From NCBI RefSeq assembly GCF_029893355.1, contig NZ_JARZAI010000032.1, forward strand, positions 1 to 64,000: a stretch of 64,000 nt of DNA. Reading direction: 5' to 3'. Source of the stretch: Kitasatospora sp. MAA4. Its GTDB lineage: Bacteria; Actinomycetota; Actinomycetes; Streptomycetales; Streptomycetaceae. The notes beneath the pieces were generated by a model, which was not told the origin of the DNA, searched no databases, and saw only the letters and a program-made list of their open reading frames with translations. Shown in pieces: positions 52,159-61,430 of this stretch. Within the stretch, counting starts at the first letter, position 1; every line of letters begins with the position of its first letter. The translations under genes and the position numbers were made by a program.

Positions 52159-53196
52159 ATGAACACCATGGCTGCTGAGGAGCTGCCGGCGGTCTCCGTG
52201 ATCATGCCGGTGCTCAACGAGGAACGACACCTGCGCACCGCCGTCCGGCACATCCTGGAACAGGAGTACGCCGGCGGCATGGAGGTGGTGATCGCGCTCG
52301 GCCCGTCGACCGACCGGACCGACGCCATCGCGGCCGAACTGGCCGCCGAGGACCCCCGGGTCCGCACCGTGCCGAACCCCACCGGCCGCACCCCGGCCGG
52401 ACTGAATGCCGCGATCCGCGCCTCCCGGCACCCGATTGTGGTCCGGGTCGACGGGCACGGTCTGCTCACGCCCGGCTACATCACCACCGCGGTCCGGTTG
52501 CTCGGCGAGATGGACGCCGCCAACGTCGGCGGCATCATGCACGCCGAGGGCGAGACCGAGTGGGAGAAGGCGGTCGCCGCCGCCATGACCTCCAAGATCG
52601 GCGTCGGCAACGCGGCCTTCCACACCGGCGGCCTGGCCGGCCCGGCGGACACCGTCTACCTGGGCGTCTTCCGCCGCGAGGTGCTGGACCGACTCGGCGG
52701 CTACAACGAGGAGTTCATCCGCGCCCAGGACTGGGAACTCAACTACCGCATCCGCCAGGACGGCGGCCTGATCTGGTTCACCCCGCAGCTGCGGGTCACC
52801 TACCGGCCGCGCCCGAGCATGCGCGCCCTGGGCAAGCAGTACAAGGACTACGGCCGCTGGCGCCGCGTGGTGACCCGCTACCACCGCGGCTCCGTCAACC
52901 TGCGCTACCTCGCCCCGCCGGCCGCCCTGCTCGGCGTGCTGCTGGGCCTGCTGCTGGGCGCCGCCGTCCACCCCGCCTTCCTCGCCCTGCCCGCCGGCTA
53001 CCTGCTCGGCATCCTGGGCGGCTCGGTCGTCGAGGGCCGCGGCCTCTCCACCCGCGCCCGCCTCCAACTCCCGCTCGCCCTCGCCACCATGCACCTCAGC
53101 TGGGGCTTCGGCTTCCTGACCTCCCCCCGCAAACTGGCCCGCAAGGTCATCGACAGCACCACCCCCGCCGCCGCCCGCGCTCCCCAACCTCAGTAG
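52159..53196 (+). CDS. Family 2 glycosyltransferase (ExoA-like)
   Basis: A 345-residue GT-A glycosyltransferase: AVSVIMPVLNEERHLRTAV at the N-terminus, VRVDGHGLLTPGYI (DxD region), FRREVLDRLGGYNEEFIRAQDWELNYRIR (acceptor ED loop), then C-terminal spans (LLGVLLGLLLGAAVHPAFLALPAGYLLG). It resembles succinoglycan-type ExoA enzymes and probably adds a sugar to a lipid-linked glycan on the cytoplasmic face. It is followed 19 bp later by an acetyltransferase gene and lies between two LCP genes. Confidence 0.9.
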   Translation: MNTMAAEELPAVSVIMPVLNEERHLRTAVRHILEQEYAGGMEVVIALGPSTDRTDAIAAELAAEDPRVRTVPNPTGRTPAGLNAAIRASRHPIVVRVDGHGLLTPGYITTAVRLLGEMDAANVGGIMHAEGETEWEKAVAAAMTSKIGVGNAAFHTGGLAGPADTVYLGVFRREVLDRLGGYNEEFIRAQDWELNYRIRQDGGLIWFTPQLRVTYRPRPSMRALGKQYKDYGRWRRVVTRYHRGSVNLRYLAPPAALLGVLLGLLLGAAVHPAFLALPAGYLLGILGGSVVEGRGLSTRARLQLPLALATMHLSWGFGFLTSPRKLARKVIDSTTPAAARAPQPQ

Positions 53197-53215
53197 AGGC
53201 GCTACCGTCTGCCGC

Positions 53216-53812
53216 ATGGTGGATACGGTGCGTGTGGAGGCGGGTGCGGAGGTGGATCCGCGGGCCCGGGTCGGGGGCGGGACTACGGTGTGGCAGCTCG
53301 CGCAGGTGCGTGAGGACGCCGTGATCGGTGCCGAGTGCGTCATCGGGCGCGGGGCGTACATCGGGCCCGGGGTGCGGATCGGGGACCGGGTGAAGGTGCA
53401 GAACCACGCCCTGGTCTACGAGCCGGCCGTGGTCGAGGACGGGGTGTTCATCGGGCCGGCGGTGGTGCTGACCAACGACCGCTACCCGCGTTCGGTGGAC
53501 GTCGACGGTCGGCTCAAGCGCGGCGGCGACTGGCAGGCCGAGGGGGTGACGCTGCGCCAGGGCTGCTCGATCGGCGGCCGGGCGGTGCTGGTGGCCGGGG
53601 TGACGGTGGGCCGCTGGGCGCTGGTCGCGGCCGGGGCGGTGGTGCACCGGGACGTGCCCGACTTCGCGCTGGTGGCCGGGGTGCCGGCCCGCCGGATCAA
53701 GTGGGTCGGCCGGGCCGGCGAGCCGCTGGAGCCGCTCGGGGACGGCCGCTGGCGCTGCCCGCGCACGGCGGAGGAGTACCGCGAGACGGACGGCCTGCTG
53801 GCCCCGGCGTGA
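53216..53812 (+). CDS. Hexapeptide-repeat acyltransferase (WlbB-like)
   Basis: A 198-residue left-handed beta-helix protein: VEAGAEVDPRARVGGGTTVW, EDAVIGAECVIGRGAYIGPGVRIGDRVKVQNHALVYEPAVVEDGVFIGPAVVLTNDRYPR, GCSIGGRAVLVAGVTVGRWALVAAGAVVHRDVPDFALVAGVPARRIK in outline. This matches UDP-2-acetamido-3-amino-sugar N-acetyltransferases, so it probably acetylates a nucleotide-linked amino sugar for a surface glycan. The length is typical. It is likely co-transcribed with the glycosyltransferase. Confidence 0.88.
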   Translation: MVDTVRVEAGAEVDPRARVGGGTTVWQLAQVREDAVIGAECVIGRGAYIGPGVRIGDRVKVQNHALVYEPAVVEDGVFIGPAVVLTNDRYPRSVDVDGRLKRGGDWQAEGVTLRQGCSIGGRAVLVAGVTVGRWALVAAGAVVHRDVPDFALVAGVPARRIKWVGRAGEPLEPLGDGRWRCPRTAEEYRETDGLLAPA

Positions 53813-53842
53813 TGCCCGGGGCCGGGGCAGGCAGGCCGGGCG

Positions 53843-55075
53843 TCACTGGTCGAGCGAGCCGGTCCAGCCCTGGACGCAGCCGCCCTCGTCGCCGGTGTGC
53901 ACCGAGACGCCGGGCGACGACGTCCCCGACGGCGAAGCGCTCGGGCTGGGGCTGGGCGAGATGTCGGCGGCCTGCACGACGGCCGACGTCGCGGAAGCCG
54001 ACGGCGAGGCTCCCTGGCCGGGCGAGCCGCCCGTGAGCGGCTGGTCCGCGAGGATCAGGCCGAACAGCCGGTCCGCCTGCGGCTGCACGAAGGCGGCCTT
54101 GGCCCGCAGCTCCGGGTTGGGATCGTCCGGCGTGTAGCGCATCAGCGGCTGCACGAAGGCGACGTCGGCCGGCTTGACGTCCTTGAGCTGGGTGCCGAGC
54201 TCGACCAGCTTGGTGGTCCCGGCCAGCCCGTCGTCCACGGTGATCGACTTGGTGGCGGCCTCGATCACCGGGAACGCGGTGGTCGGGTCGAGCAGCGTCC
54301 CGGCGCTGGTGACCTTCTTCAGCAGCGCCGCGAGGAAGGCCCGCTGCATGGTGAAGCGGCCGAGCGAGCTGCCGTCCTGGACCGCCATCCTGGTCCGGAC
54401 GAACTCCAGCCCCTGTTCGCCCGTCAGCGTGTTCCGGCCGGCGGGGAGGTTGAGGTGGGACTCCCGGTCGACGATCGGACGGCAGAGGTTGACCTCCACC
54501 CCGCCCACCGCGTCGGTGATGTCCTTGACGCCCTGGAAGTTGACCAGTGCGAAGTGGTCGACCTTCAGGTGGGTGATCGACTCCACGGTGTCCGATACGC
54601 AGCTCGGGCCACCCCGGCCGAGCGCCTCGTTGAGCGGCCGGTGGGTCCGCGCGCGGTAGACCTCGCCGGTCTTGGGGTCGGTGCACTGCGGCAGGTCGAC
54701 CAGGGTGTCCCGGGGCAGGCTCAGTGCGACGGCGGAGTCCCGGTCGGGGGAGACGTGCAGCAGGATGTTGACGTCGTTGTTGCCGATACCGGTGTTGTCG
54801 ATGTCGCCGTACGCGCCGCCCAGGCCGGCCCGGCTGTCGGTGCCGATGATCAGGATGTTCATCGCGCTGTGCCCGGCGGAGTCGGTGGGGCCGGGCGGCG
54901 GCGGGGGGTTGCCCGCGCTGAGCGGGGCGTGCTGGATGTTGTGGTCCAGATGGCGCAGGTAGAGGTAGCCCGCCCCGCAGCTCGCCACCAGCGCGCCGCC
55001 CAGCGTCAGGGCGATGATCTTCGGCCAGCGCCGCCGGGACCGTCGCACCGGTGTCCGCTGTTCGTCCGTCGTCAC
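53843..55075 (-). CDS. LytR-CpsA-Psr (LCP) family glycopolymer transferase
   Basis: A 410-residue LCP protein with a short basic N-terminus, one span (IIALTLGGALVASCGAGYLYL) and the LCP domain: MNILIIGTDSRAGLG, NNDVNILLHVS, ALSLPRDTLVDLPQC, RTHRPLNEALGRGG and LEFVRTRMAVQDGSSLGRFTMQRAF. The catalytic Arg and Asp pattern is intact. The tail is Ser/Pro-rich (SPSPSPSASPSG). It converges on the acetyltransferase gene. With the first LCP protein it suggests that more than one glycopolymer, or redundancy, is handled. Start is GTG. Confidence 0.93.
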   Translation of the reverse strand: MTTDEQRTPVRRSRRRWPKIIALTLGGALVASCGAGYLYLRHLDHNIQHAPLSAGNPPPPPGPTDSAGHSAMNILIIGTDSRAGLGGAYGDIDNTGIGNNDVNILLHVSPDRDSAVALSLPRDTLVDLPQCTDPKTGEVYRARTHRPLNEALGRGGPSCVSDTVESITHLKVDHFALVNFQGVKDITDAVGGVEVNLCRPIVDRESHLNLPAGRNTLTGEQGLEFVRTRMAVQDGSSLGRFTMQRAFLAALLKKVTSAGTLLDPTTAFPVIEAATKSITVDDGLAGTTKLVELGTQLKDVKPADVAFVQPLMRYTPDDPNPELRAKAAFVQPQADRLFGLILADQPLTGGSPGQGASPSASATSAVVQAADISPSPSPSASPSGTSSPGVSVHTGDEGGCVQGWTGSLDQ

Positions 55076-55231
55076 CGCTGGTCGACCGCCTCTCGTGGCC
55101 TCCCGGGGACTTCCCGGGCGCGAGGCGGCGCGACTGCGGCAGGTGCCCCCCGTGGCTACGTGGGCGAACGTACCCTGTGACGGCTGCCGAACAGCCGATT
55201 TGTTACATGATCAGAACAGTTGAAACATGGA

Positions 55232-55264
55232 TGAGGCCCAGGTGAGACGTTCACCCGGGCCTCA
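55232..55264. terminator. Hairpin downstream of the TIGR03089-type gene
   Basis: TGAGGCCC and GGTGA pair with TCACC and GGGCCTCA (one opposed mismatch) around a 5-base loop, 24 bases past the stop of the minus-strand gene. It separates that gene from the promoter region of the LCP gene. Confidence 0.7.
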
Positions 55265-55288
55265 GTGCCTGTCGGCTGCGGCTTCGGC

Positions 55289-56065
55289 TCAGCCGAGCCG
55301 GAGCGTCACGCGCTCCGACTCGATCCGGCTGCGCCACTGATCGTCCGTCAAGCTGTCGGAGTTCCGGCAGAGCACCACCGAGGCGCCCGCGGCGAGCGGG
55401 GCGAGCAGGCCGGCCTCCAGGCCGGACCAGTCGTCGTACGGCAGGGTGCTGAGCACCCGGCCGCCGCGCTCCAGGCCGATCCTGGCCGCGCCCTCGCGGG
55501 CCAGCTGGACGGTCTGCTCGCCGCTCAGGCGCAGCGGCAACCCGTCCACCAGGGTCTCCAGGGCAGGCGATTCCGGGTCGACCGGCGAGTACGGCGCGAA
55601 CCGGTCGCCCTGGCCGGGCACCTCGGCGGCGTAGTCGAGGAAGCCGTCGGGGCGCTGCGGGAAGCGGCCGCCCAGCGGGCGCAGCGCCAGGGCCACGCGT
55701 TCGCCGGTGCAGGCCTGGGCGGCCTCCAGGCCGTCCGGGCCGCTGACCACCAGCCCGGCCTCGGCCGGATCGCCGCCGGGTGCCGCGGTGACGCCCACCG
55801 ACCAGCAGGCCACCAGCCAGACGGCGGTCTGCCAGTGGGCGGGAAGCAGCAGGGCGGCGCGGTCCTCGGGACCGGCGTTCAGCTCGTCCTGGAGGAGGTT
55901 GGCGGTCTTGGCGACCCAGTTGTCGAAGGTGCGGACGGAGAGTTCGACTCTCTCGCCCGTGGCGTCGTCGTAGAAGGTGACCAGGGGGCGTGCGGGGTCC
56001 TCACCGAGGGCGGCGCGCAGCAGCTCGGCAGGGGTGCGGGCGTCGGCAGCGAAAGGCGCATTCAT
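55289..56065 (-). CDS. TIGR03089-type protein (acyl-adenylating enzyme relative)
   Basis: A 258-residue actinobacterial protein related to the N-terminal part of AMP-binding acyl-CoA synthetases: PLVTFYDDATGERVELSVRTFDNWVAKTANLLQDEL, DRAALLLPAHWQTAVWLVACWSVG and VLSTLPYDDWSGLEAGLLAPLAAGASVVLCRN in outline. The ATP-binding P-loop and the C-terminal half with the adenylation Lys are missing, so it is unlikely to make acyl-adenylates. Function unknown. It is divergent from the secreted amidase. Confidence 0.82.
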   Translation of the reverse strand: MNAPFAADARTPAELLRAALGEDPARPLVTFYDDATGERVELSVRTFDNWVAKTANLLQDELNAGPEDRAALLLPAHWQTAVWLVACWSVGVTAAPGGDPAEAGLVVSGPDGLEAAQACTGERVALALRPLGGRFPQRPDGFLDYAAEVPGQGDRFAPYSPVDPESPALETLVDGLPLRLSGEQTVQLAREGAARIGLERGGRVLSTLPYDDWSGLEAGLLAPLAAGASVVLCRNSDSLTDDQWRSRIESERVTLRLG

Positions 56066-56190
56066 GGTGCACCCCAGCCTAGGGCCTTCCCCGGGGGAGA
56101 TGGGAGGGGGCCCGCGGGCGGTTCGCTGCTTGGCGAAGACCCGTCAGAAACCGCTTCGGGGACGGGTGGCGAGCTGGGCCCGTTGGACTG

Positions 56191-57411
56191 ATGATCCGAT
56201 TTATGCGTATTTCTGTTGTCTCCCTGATCGGGACCGGCTGCGCCGCCGCCCTCCTGCTGCCGGTCGCGGGCCCCGGCCCGACCGCCTTGGCCGCGGACGC
56301 AGCCGACGCCGTGCGCCGTACGGACCCCGGGATACCGGCGTCCACCGCCCCGCGCACCACCACCCTCACCCTGGACCCCCCGGCCTCCCGCGCCGCCGGC
56401 TCGGGCGCTGCCACCCGCGGCCTCACCCCGCGCCACACCGCCGGCTACTCCCTGCTCGGCGTCAGCTGGGACGACCCCGCCGCCGCGCTGGACGGCTCCG
56501 TGCAGGTCCGCACCCGCAGCGTCGACCCGGCCGGCCAGGGAGGCTGGAGTGACTGGCGCTCGCTTGTGGCGGACGACGAGGACCGCCCGGACACCGGCTC
56601 CGCCGAGCTGACCGGCCCGCGGGCCCGCGGCGCCACCGCCCCGCTCTGGGTCGGGCCCAGCGACGGCGTCGAGGTCCGGGCCACCGGGCGCGGAGCGCTG
56701 CCGGCCGGGCTGCGCGTCGAGCTGGTGGACCCCGGCACGGACGGCCCCGGCGTGGCCGCCACGCCGCCCCCGCAGCCCCGCGCGCTCCCGGCCGCCGACC
56801 ACGGCGCGCCGCGCCCGGGCATCGTCACCCGCGCCGGCTGGGGCGCCGACGAGTCCCTGCGCGAGCCGGACTTCGGCTACACCGGCGCCGTCCGGGAGGT
56901 CTTCGTCCACCACACCGACACCGGCAACGACTACGGCTGCGCGGACTCGCCCAAGCTGATCCGCGCCATCTACCAGTACCACGTGCGGTCCAACGGCTGG
57001 CGCGACGTCGGCTACAACTTCCTGGTCGACAAGTGCGGCACGGTCTACGAGGGCCGGGCCGGCGGGGTGGACCGGCCGGTGCTGGGCGCGCACACGCTCG
57101 GCTTCAACACCGACTCGGCCGGCGTCGCGGCCCTCGGCAGCTTCGTCTCGACCCAGCCCCCGAAGGCCCAGCTCGACGGCATCGCCGCGATCGCGGCCTG
57201 GAAGCTCGGCCTGACCGGCCGGGACGCCCGCGCCACCACCACGCTGCTCTCCGCCAACGACGGCAGCCGCTACCCGAAGGGCAGGCGGCACACCTTCGAC
57301 GCGATCTCCGGCCACCGGGACGCCTTCAACACCGAATGCCCGGGCAACGCCCTCTTCACCCACCTGCCCGACATCCGCACCCAGGCCGCCCACCTCCAGG
57401 GGCGTCAGTAA
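56191..57411 (+). CDS. Secreted PGRP-type N-acetylmuramoyl-L-alanine amidase
   Basis: A 406-residue exported protein. The signal peptide is MRISVVSLIGTGCAAALLLP with an AxA site near residue 35. A beta-rich Ala/Pro segment follows (VSWDDPAAALDGSVQVRTRS). The C-terminal PGRP/amidase domain has RAGWGADESLREPDFGY, the zinc His in VFVHHTDTGNDY, WRDVGYNFLVDKCGTVYEGRAGG, VLGAHTLGFN and ISGHRDAFNTECPG (second zinc His and Cys). It cleaves the amide bond between muramic acid and the stem peptide. The start could be ATG 56191 or ATG 56203. Confidence 0.92.
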   Translation: MIRFMRISVVSLIGTGCAAALLLPVAGPGPTALAADAADAVRRTDPGIPASTAPRTTTLTLDPPASRAAGSGAATRGLTPRHTAGYSLLGVSWDDPAAALDGSVQVRTRSVDPAGQGGWSDWRSLVADDEDRPDTGSAELTGPRARGATAPLWVGPSDGVEVRATGRGALPAGLRVELVDPGTDGPGVAATPPPQPRALPAADHGAPRPGIVTRAGWGADESLREPDFGYTGAVREVFVHHTDTGNDYGCADSPKLIRAIYQYHVRSNGWRDVGYNFLVDKCGTVYEGRAGGVDRPVLGAHTLGFNTDSAGVAALGSFVSTQPPKAQLDGIAAIAAWKLGLTGRDARATTTLLSANDGSRYPKGRRHTFDAISGHRDAFNTECPGNALFTHLPDIRTQAAHLQGRQ

Positions 57412-57430
57412 CGGAGTCCACACTGGACCC

Positions 57431-58357
57431 GTGAACGACCTCCCGGCCGAGCGCCGCTGGCTTCCCGGCCGTCCGCTGGACCTGCACCGCACGCTGGCGC
57501 CGCTGCAACGCGGCCCGGGCGATCCGGCCTACCGTACGGCCGGTGACGGGGCCGTCTGGCGGGCCTCGCGCACGCCGGAGGGGATCGGCACGCTGCGGGT
57601 GGCGAGCGCGTACGGCGAGGTGCTGGCGCAGGCCTGGGGCCCGGGCGCCGGGTGGCTGCTCGACCGGCTGCCGCTGCTGCTCGGCGACGCCGACGACCCG
57701 GCGGGCCTGGTGCTCCCGCCCGGTCCGCTGCGCGAGGCCCAGCGGACCCATCCGGGGCTGCGGCTGTGCCGCACGGGCCTGGTGCTGGAGTCGCTGGTGC
57801 CCGCCGTCCTGGAGCAGAAGGTCACCTCGGACGAGGCGTACCGCGCCTGGCGGCTGCTGCTGAGCGAGTTCGGCACCCCGGCACCCGGACCGGCCGACGG
57901 GCCGGCGCGGGGGATGCGGGTGGCGCCGTCGGCGCGCGAGTGGTGCCTGATCCCGTCCTGGGCGTGGCACCGGGCGGGTGTCGACCCCAAGCGCTCGGCC
58001 ACCGTGATCCGCGCCGCGCGGCTGGCGCCCCGCCTCGAAGAGGCCTCGGTCCTGCCCGGCGCCGAGGCGGCGGCCCGGCTGACCAGCGTCGCGGGGGTGG
58101 GGGAGTGGACGGCGGCGGAGACCCTGCAGCGCAGCAACGGCGACGCCGACGCCGTCTCGGTCGGCGACTACCACCTGCCGAACATCGTCGGCTGGGCGCT
58201 GGCCGGCCGCCCGCGCTCCGACGACGCGCAGCTGCTGGAGCTGCTCGCCCCGTACGCGGGCCACCGGCACCGGGTCTGCCGCCTGATCGCGCTCACCGGG
58301 CTGCACCCGCCCCGCTACGGCCCCCGGCTGGCCCCGAACGACCACCGCAACCGCTGA
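57431..58357 (+). CDS. HhH-GPD DNA-3-methyladenine glycosylase family protein
   Basis: A 308-residue DNA repair glycosylase. It has AlkA-like features: FVLESLVPAVLEQKVTSDEAYRAW-type segment, a helix-hairpin-helix with AARLTSVAGVGEWTAAETLQRSNGDADAVSVGDYHLPN containing the catalytic Asp, and GHRHRVCRLIALTG. It removes alkylated bases. GTG 57431 follows the amidase by 19 bp on the same strand. It is a stand-alone domain without an Ada fusion. Confidence 0.88.
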   Translation: MNDLPAERRWLPGRPLDLHRTLAPLQRGPGDPAYRTAGDGAVWRASRTPEGIGTLRVASAYGEVLAQAWGPGAGWLLDRLPLLLGDADDPAGLVLPPGPLREAQRTHPGLRLCRTGLVLESLVPAVLEQKVTSDEAYRAWRLLLSEFGTPAPGPADGPARGMRVAPSAREWCLIPSWAWHRAGVDPKRSATVIRAARLAPRLEEASVLPGAEAAARLTSVAGVGEWTAAETLQRSNGDADAVSVGDYHLPNIVGWALAGRPRSDDAQLLELLAPYAGHRHRVCRLIALTGLHPPRYGPRLAPNDHRNR

Positions 58358-58373
58358 ACCCGACCGGCGCGGC

Positions 58374-59687
58374 TCAGCGCACGGCGATGAACGCCTCCGC
58401 GCCGCGAGCCGGCCGCTGCCGCGGAGCCGCCGCCGGTCGGCCCACCGCGACCGCGCCCATCGGGTCCCACCCGGCGGGCAGGCCGAGCACCGCGCGCACG
58501 GTGTCCCGGCAGAACATCGTGGAGGAGACCCAGGCCGATCCGTACCCCTCGCCGGTCAGCGTGACCAGCAGGTTCTGCACGGCGGCCCCGATCGCCACGG
58601 TGAACATCTCCCGCTCGGCGGCGGCCCGCCGGGCGTCCGGGTAGCTGTGCGAGCCGTCCATCACCAGGCACGGCACGACCAGGTACGGCGCCCCGCGCAG
58701 TACCTCGCCGCGCGCGGTGCGCCGGGCCACCTTGGCCTCGTCCCAGCCGTCCAGCTCGTGCAGGTCGCGCTGCCAGGCGGCGAGCATGGCGTCCAGCAGG
58801 GCGGTCCGCACCTCGGCGGACTCCAGCAGCACGAAGCGCCAGGGGGTGGTGTGGTGCGGGGCGGGCGCGGTGACGGCGGCGGCCACCGCGCGGCGGACGG
58901 CGGCCGGGTCGACCGGCTCGTCGGTGAACTCGCGCACGGTCCGGCGCAGCGTCACCGCCTCCCGGACGGCCTCGGAGGTGCCGAGCCGGAACATGTCGTC
59001 AACGGCGGGCCGGATCACCGGCCGGATGCCCGCGCCGTCGGGCCCGGTCACCAGCCGGTCGAGGCCGCGCACCAGCGCCACCGGGGTGCCGCCGGTCTTG
59101 CCCTTGACCAGGTCGCCGGCGGCGGCGAGTTCGTCGGCGATGGCGGTCACGGTGAGCGCGAGCTCGTTGCCGTGGCTGTCCAGCCGTCCGCGGTGGTCCT
59201 CCAGCACGTCCAGGCCGGCCGCGCCGATCGCCACGTCGGTGAGGCCGTTGCGCCATGGGCGTCCGAAGGTGTCGGTGACGACCACCGCGAGGCGGCGGCC
59301 GGTCAGCTGCTGCAGTCGTGCACGCAGCGCGCGGGCCGAGGCGTCCGGGTCCTCGGGCAGCAGCAGCACGGTGCCGGGCGCGGTGTTGGAGGCGTCCACG
59401 CCGGCCGCGGCCATCACCATGCCCTGCCGGTTCTCGACGATCCGGATCGTGCCGCGCCGGGCCACCACCCGGACGCTCTCGGCGTCGATCGCGGCCTCGC
59501 GGTCGGCGGCGTGCAGCAGCCGGCCCTCGGCCTTGCTGACGATCTTCGAGGTGACCAGCAGGATGTCGCCGTCGGCCAGCTCGGCCGCCTTGGCGATCAG
59601 GCCGGCCAGGTCGGCGCCCGCCTCGATCTCGGGCAGTCCGAGGACCGGCAGCACCTCCACCGCGGCGGGCCCGACCGGCGCCGTCAC
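58374..59687 (-). CDS. fbiB: Coenzyme F420:L-glutamate ligase / dehydro-F420 reductase FbiB
   Basis: A 437-residue two-domain protein. The N-terminal half is the gamma-glutamyl ligase (LLVTSKIVSKAEGRLL, VVVTDTFGRPWRNGLTDVAIG, GLDVLEDHRGRLDSHGNEL in outline). The C-terminal half is a nitroreductase-like FMN domain (RRTVREFTDEPVDPAAVRRAV, APAPHHTTPWRFVLL, GYGSAWVSSTMFCRDTVRAVLGLP). It reduces dehydro-F420-0 and adds glutamates. The GTG start overlaps the fbiA stop. Confidence 0.94.
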   Translation of the reverse strand: MTAPVGPAAVEVLPVLGLPEIEAGADLAGLIAKAAELADGDILLVTSKIVSKAEGRLLHAADREAAIDAESVRVVARRGTIRIVENRQGMVMAAAGVDASNTAPGTVLLLPEDPDASARALRARLQQLTGRRLAVVVTDTFGRPWRNGLTDVAIGAAGLDVLEDHRGRLDSHGNELALTVTAIADELAAAGDLVKGKTGGTPVALVRGLDRLVTGPDGAGIRPVIRPAVDDMFRLGTSEAVREAVTLRRTVREFTDEPVDPAAVRRAVAAAVTAPAPHHTTPWRFVLLESAEVRTALLDAMLAAWQRDLHELDGWDEAKVARRTARGEVLRGAPYLVVPCLVMDGSHSYPDARRAAAEREMFTVAIGAAVQNLLVTLTGEGYGSAWVSSTMFCRDTVRAVLGLPAGWDPMGAVAVGRPAAAPRQRPARGAEAFIAVR

Positions 59688-60643
59688 GCCCGGACCTGCT
59701 CGGCCAGCTCCAGCGCGGCCCGGGCCATCGCGGCGGTCGCGGCCGGGTCGGTCATCAGCAGCGGCACGGCCAGACAGCGGATGCCCCCGGCCGTCACCGC
59801 GTCCACCGACGCGGCGTCGGCCTCGTCCACCAGCCAGCCGTCGATCAGGTCGCAGCCGTAGTGCAGCGCCACCGCCTCGGCCGTGGCCTCGACGCCCACC
59901 GCGGCCAGCACCTTGTCGGCCATCCCGCGCACCGGCGCGCCGCCGATGATCGGCGAGAGGCCCACCACCGGCGCCGGCGCCGAGGCCACCGCCTGCCGGA
60001 TGCCCGGCACGGCCAGGATCGTCCCGATGCTGACCACCGGGTTGGACGGCGGGAAGAGGATCACGTCGGCCGCGGCGATCGCCTCCAGCACGCCCGGCGC
60101 CGGCTTCGCGGTGTCCGCGCCCACCGGGATGATCGCCTCGGCGTCCACCGCGGCGTGCAGCTTCACCCAGTACTCCTGGAAGTGCACCGCCCGGGTGCCG
60201 TCCGCGTCGGTGATCCGCACGTGCGTCTCGACCCGGTCGTCGCTCATCGGCAGCAGCCGCACGCCGGGCTGCCAGCGGTCGCAGAGCGCCTCGGTGACGG
60301 CGCTCAGCGGGTAGCCGGCGCCCAGCATCTGGGTGCGCACGATGTGCGTGGCGAAGTCCTTGTCGCCCAGCCCGAACCAGGACGGCCCGACGCCGTAGGC
60401 GGCCAGCTCGTCCTTGACGGCGTAGCTCTCCTCCGCCCGGCCCCAGCCCTGGTCCTCGTGGATGCCCCCGCCGAGCGTGTACATCACGGTGTCCAGGTCC
60501 GGACAGACCTTCAGACCGAAGAGGTGGATGTCGTCCCCGGTGTTGCCGATGACGGTGATCTCGTCGCCGGGGGCGACCACGTCCTTGAGGCCGCGCAGGA
60601 AGCGTGCCCCACCGATCCCGCCTGCCAGTGCCACGATGCGCAT
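59684..60643 (-). CDS. fbiA: 2-phospho-L-lactate (phosphoenolpyruvyl) transferase FbiA/CofD
   Basis: A 319-residue enzyme of F420 synthesis that joins the phosphoenolpyruvyl/lactyl donor to the deazaflavin Fo. Motifs: RIVALAGGIGGARFLRGL at the N-terminus, VIGNTGDDIHLFGLKVCPDLDTVMYTL, WFGLGDKDFATHI, ADVILFPPSNPVVSIGTIL and VVGLSPIIGGAPVRGMADKVL. It is followed by fbiB with overlapping stop and start, so the two act as one operon. Confidence 0.95.
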   Translation of the reverse strand: MRIVALAGGIGGARFLRGLKDVVAPGDEITVIGNTGDDIHLFGLKVCPDLDTVMYTLGGGIHEDQGWGRAEESYAVKDELAAYGVGPSWFGLGDKDFATHIVRTQMLGAGYPLSAVTEALCDRWQPGVRLLPMSDDRVETHVRITDADGTRAVHFQEYWVKLHAAVDAEAIIPVGADTAKPAPGVLEAIAAADVILFPPSNPVVSIGTILAVPGIRQAVASAPAPVVGLSPIIGGAPVRGMADKVLAAVGVEATAEAVALHYGCDLIDGWLVDEADAASVDAVTAGGIRCLAVPLLMTDPAATAAMARAALELAEQVRA

Positions 60644-60687
60644 GCGTCCATCCTGCCAGGCCGTCAGGACGGTTCGGGCACCGGCAC

Positions 60688-61305
60688 TCAGGAGAGGCCG
60701 GGCTGCAACTCCGGGACCACCGCGCCGTACTGGTTCATCTCGGTCAGGCCCGGCGAGTAGAGGTGGATGCTGACGGCCGGCTCCAGCGCCGCGTTGACCA
60801 CCTCGTGCAGGTACCCGGACGAGAACACTCTCTGCCCGCCGGGGCGCAGAGCGCGCAGGCCCTCGCCGGCGTGCGTGAGCGAGCGCTCGACCAGCTCGCC
60901 CTGAACCACCGTCATGACGCCGGAGGAGTCGCCGTGGTCGTGGAAGCCGCTGCTCTGGCCGGGCAGCCAGCTGAGCAGCCAGACCTCGTAGCCGGGGCCG
61001 GTCTCCAGTCGGGAGTACCAGCGGGTCAGCGCGTCGTAGCGGACCAGCGGGGCCCAGCGGGCGCGGTCGGCGGCGATCTCGCGGACCAGCTGGGCGTAGC
61101 CGGCCACCGTGGTCGGGTGGGCCGGCAGGTCGGTGCGGGCCAGGTGCGGGAAGGCCAGCGGGTCCCCGGCGATGCTGACGTCGCTGAGTCCGTCGGTCCA
61201 CGGGCGCGCGGGCGCGGGCAGCTGGACGACGGGCGTCGCGGCGGCGCGGCGGGCCGGGTTGTTGCGGTCGCGGTTGCGCTTGCGGGGGCGGATGCGGTTG
61301 CGCAT
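60688..61305 (-). CDS. Cysteine dioxygenase family protein
   Basis: A 205-residue cupin-type thiol dioxygenase that oxidises cysteine to cysteine sulfinate with iron and oxygen. The iron ligands are in SSGFHDHGDSSGVMTVVQG (HxH) and YLHEVVNAA (third His). YEVWLLSWLPGQ and the Tyr in HLYSPGLTEMNQYG also fit. The N-terminus is Arg/Lys/Asn-rich (RIRPRKRNRDRNN). It is preceded by the polycysteine leader frame at 61431-61523, so its expression is probably set by cysteine supply. Confidence 0.92.
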   Translation of the reverse strand: MRNRIRPRKRNRDRNNPARRAAATPVVQLPAPARPWTDGLSDVSIAGDPLAFPHLARTDLPAHPTTVAGYAQLVREIAADRARWAPLVRYDALTRWYSRLETGPGYEVWLLSWLPGQSSGFHDHGDSSGVMTVVQGELVERSLTHAGEGLRALRPGGQRVFSSGYLHEVVNAALEPAVSIHLYSPGLTEMNQYGAVVPELQPGLS

Positions 61306-61430
61306 GGCGTGGGTCCTCGGATGCGGCTGGTGGCGGGAGGAGGATCAGCCGGATCCGCAGGGGGAGCTGTGCGGGCGGCCTCGGCGTTCCTGAGGCGGCG
61401 CGCAGAGGCCGGAAGGACAGGCCGGCGCGC

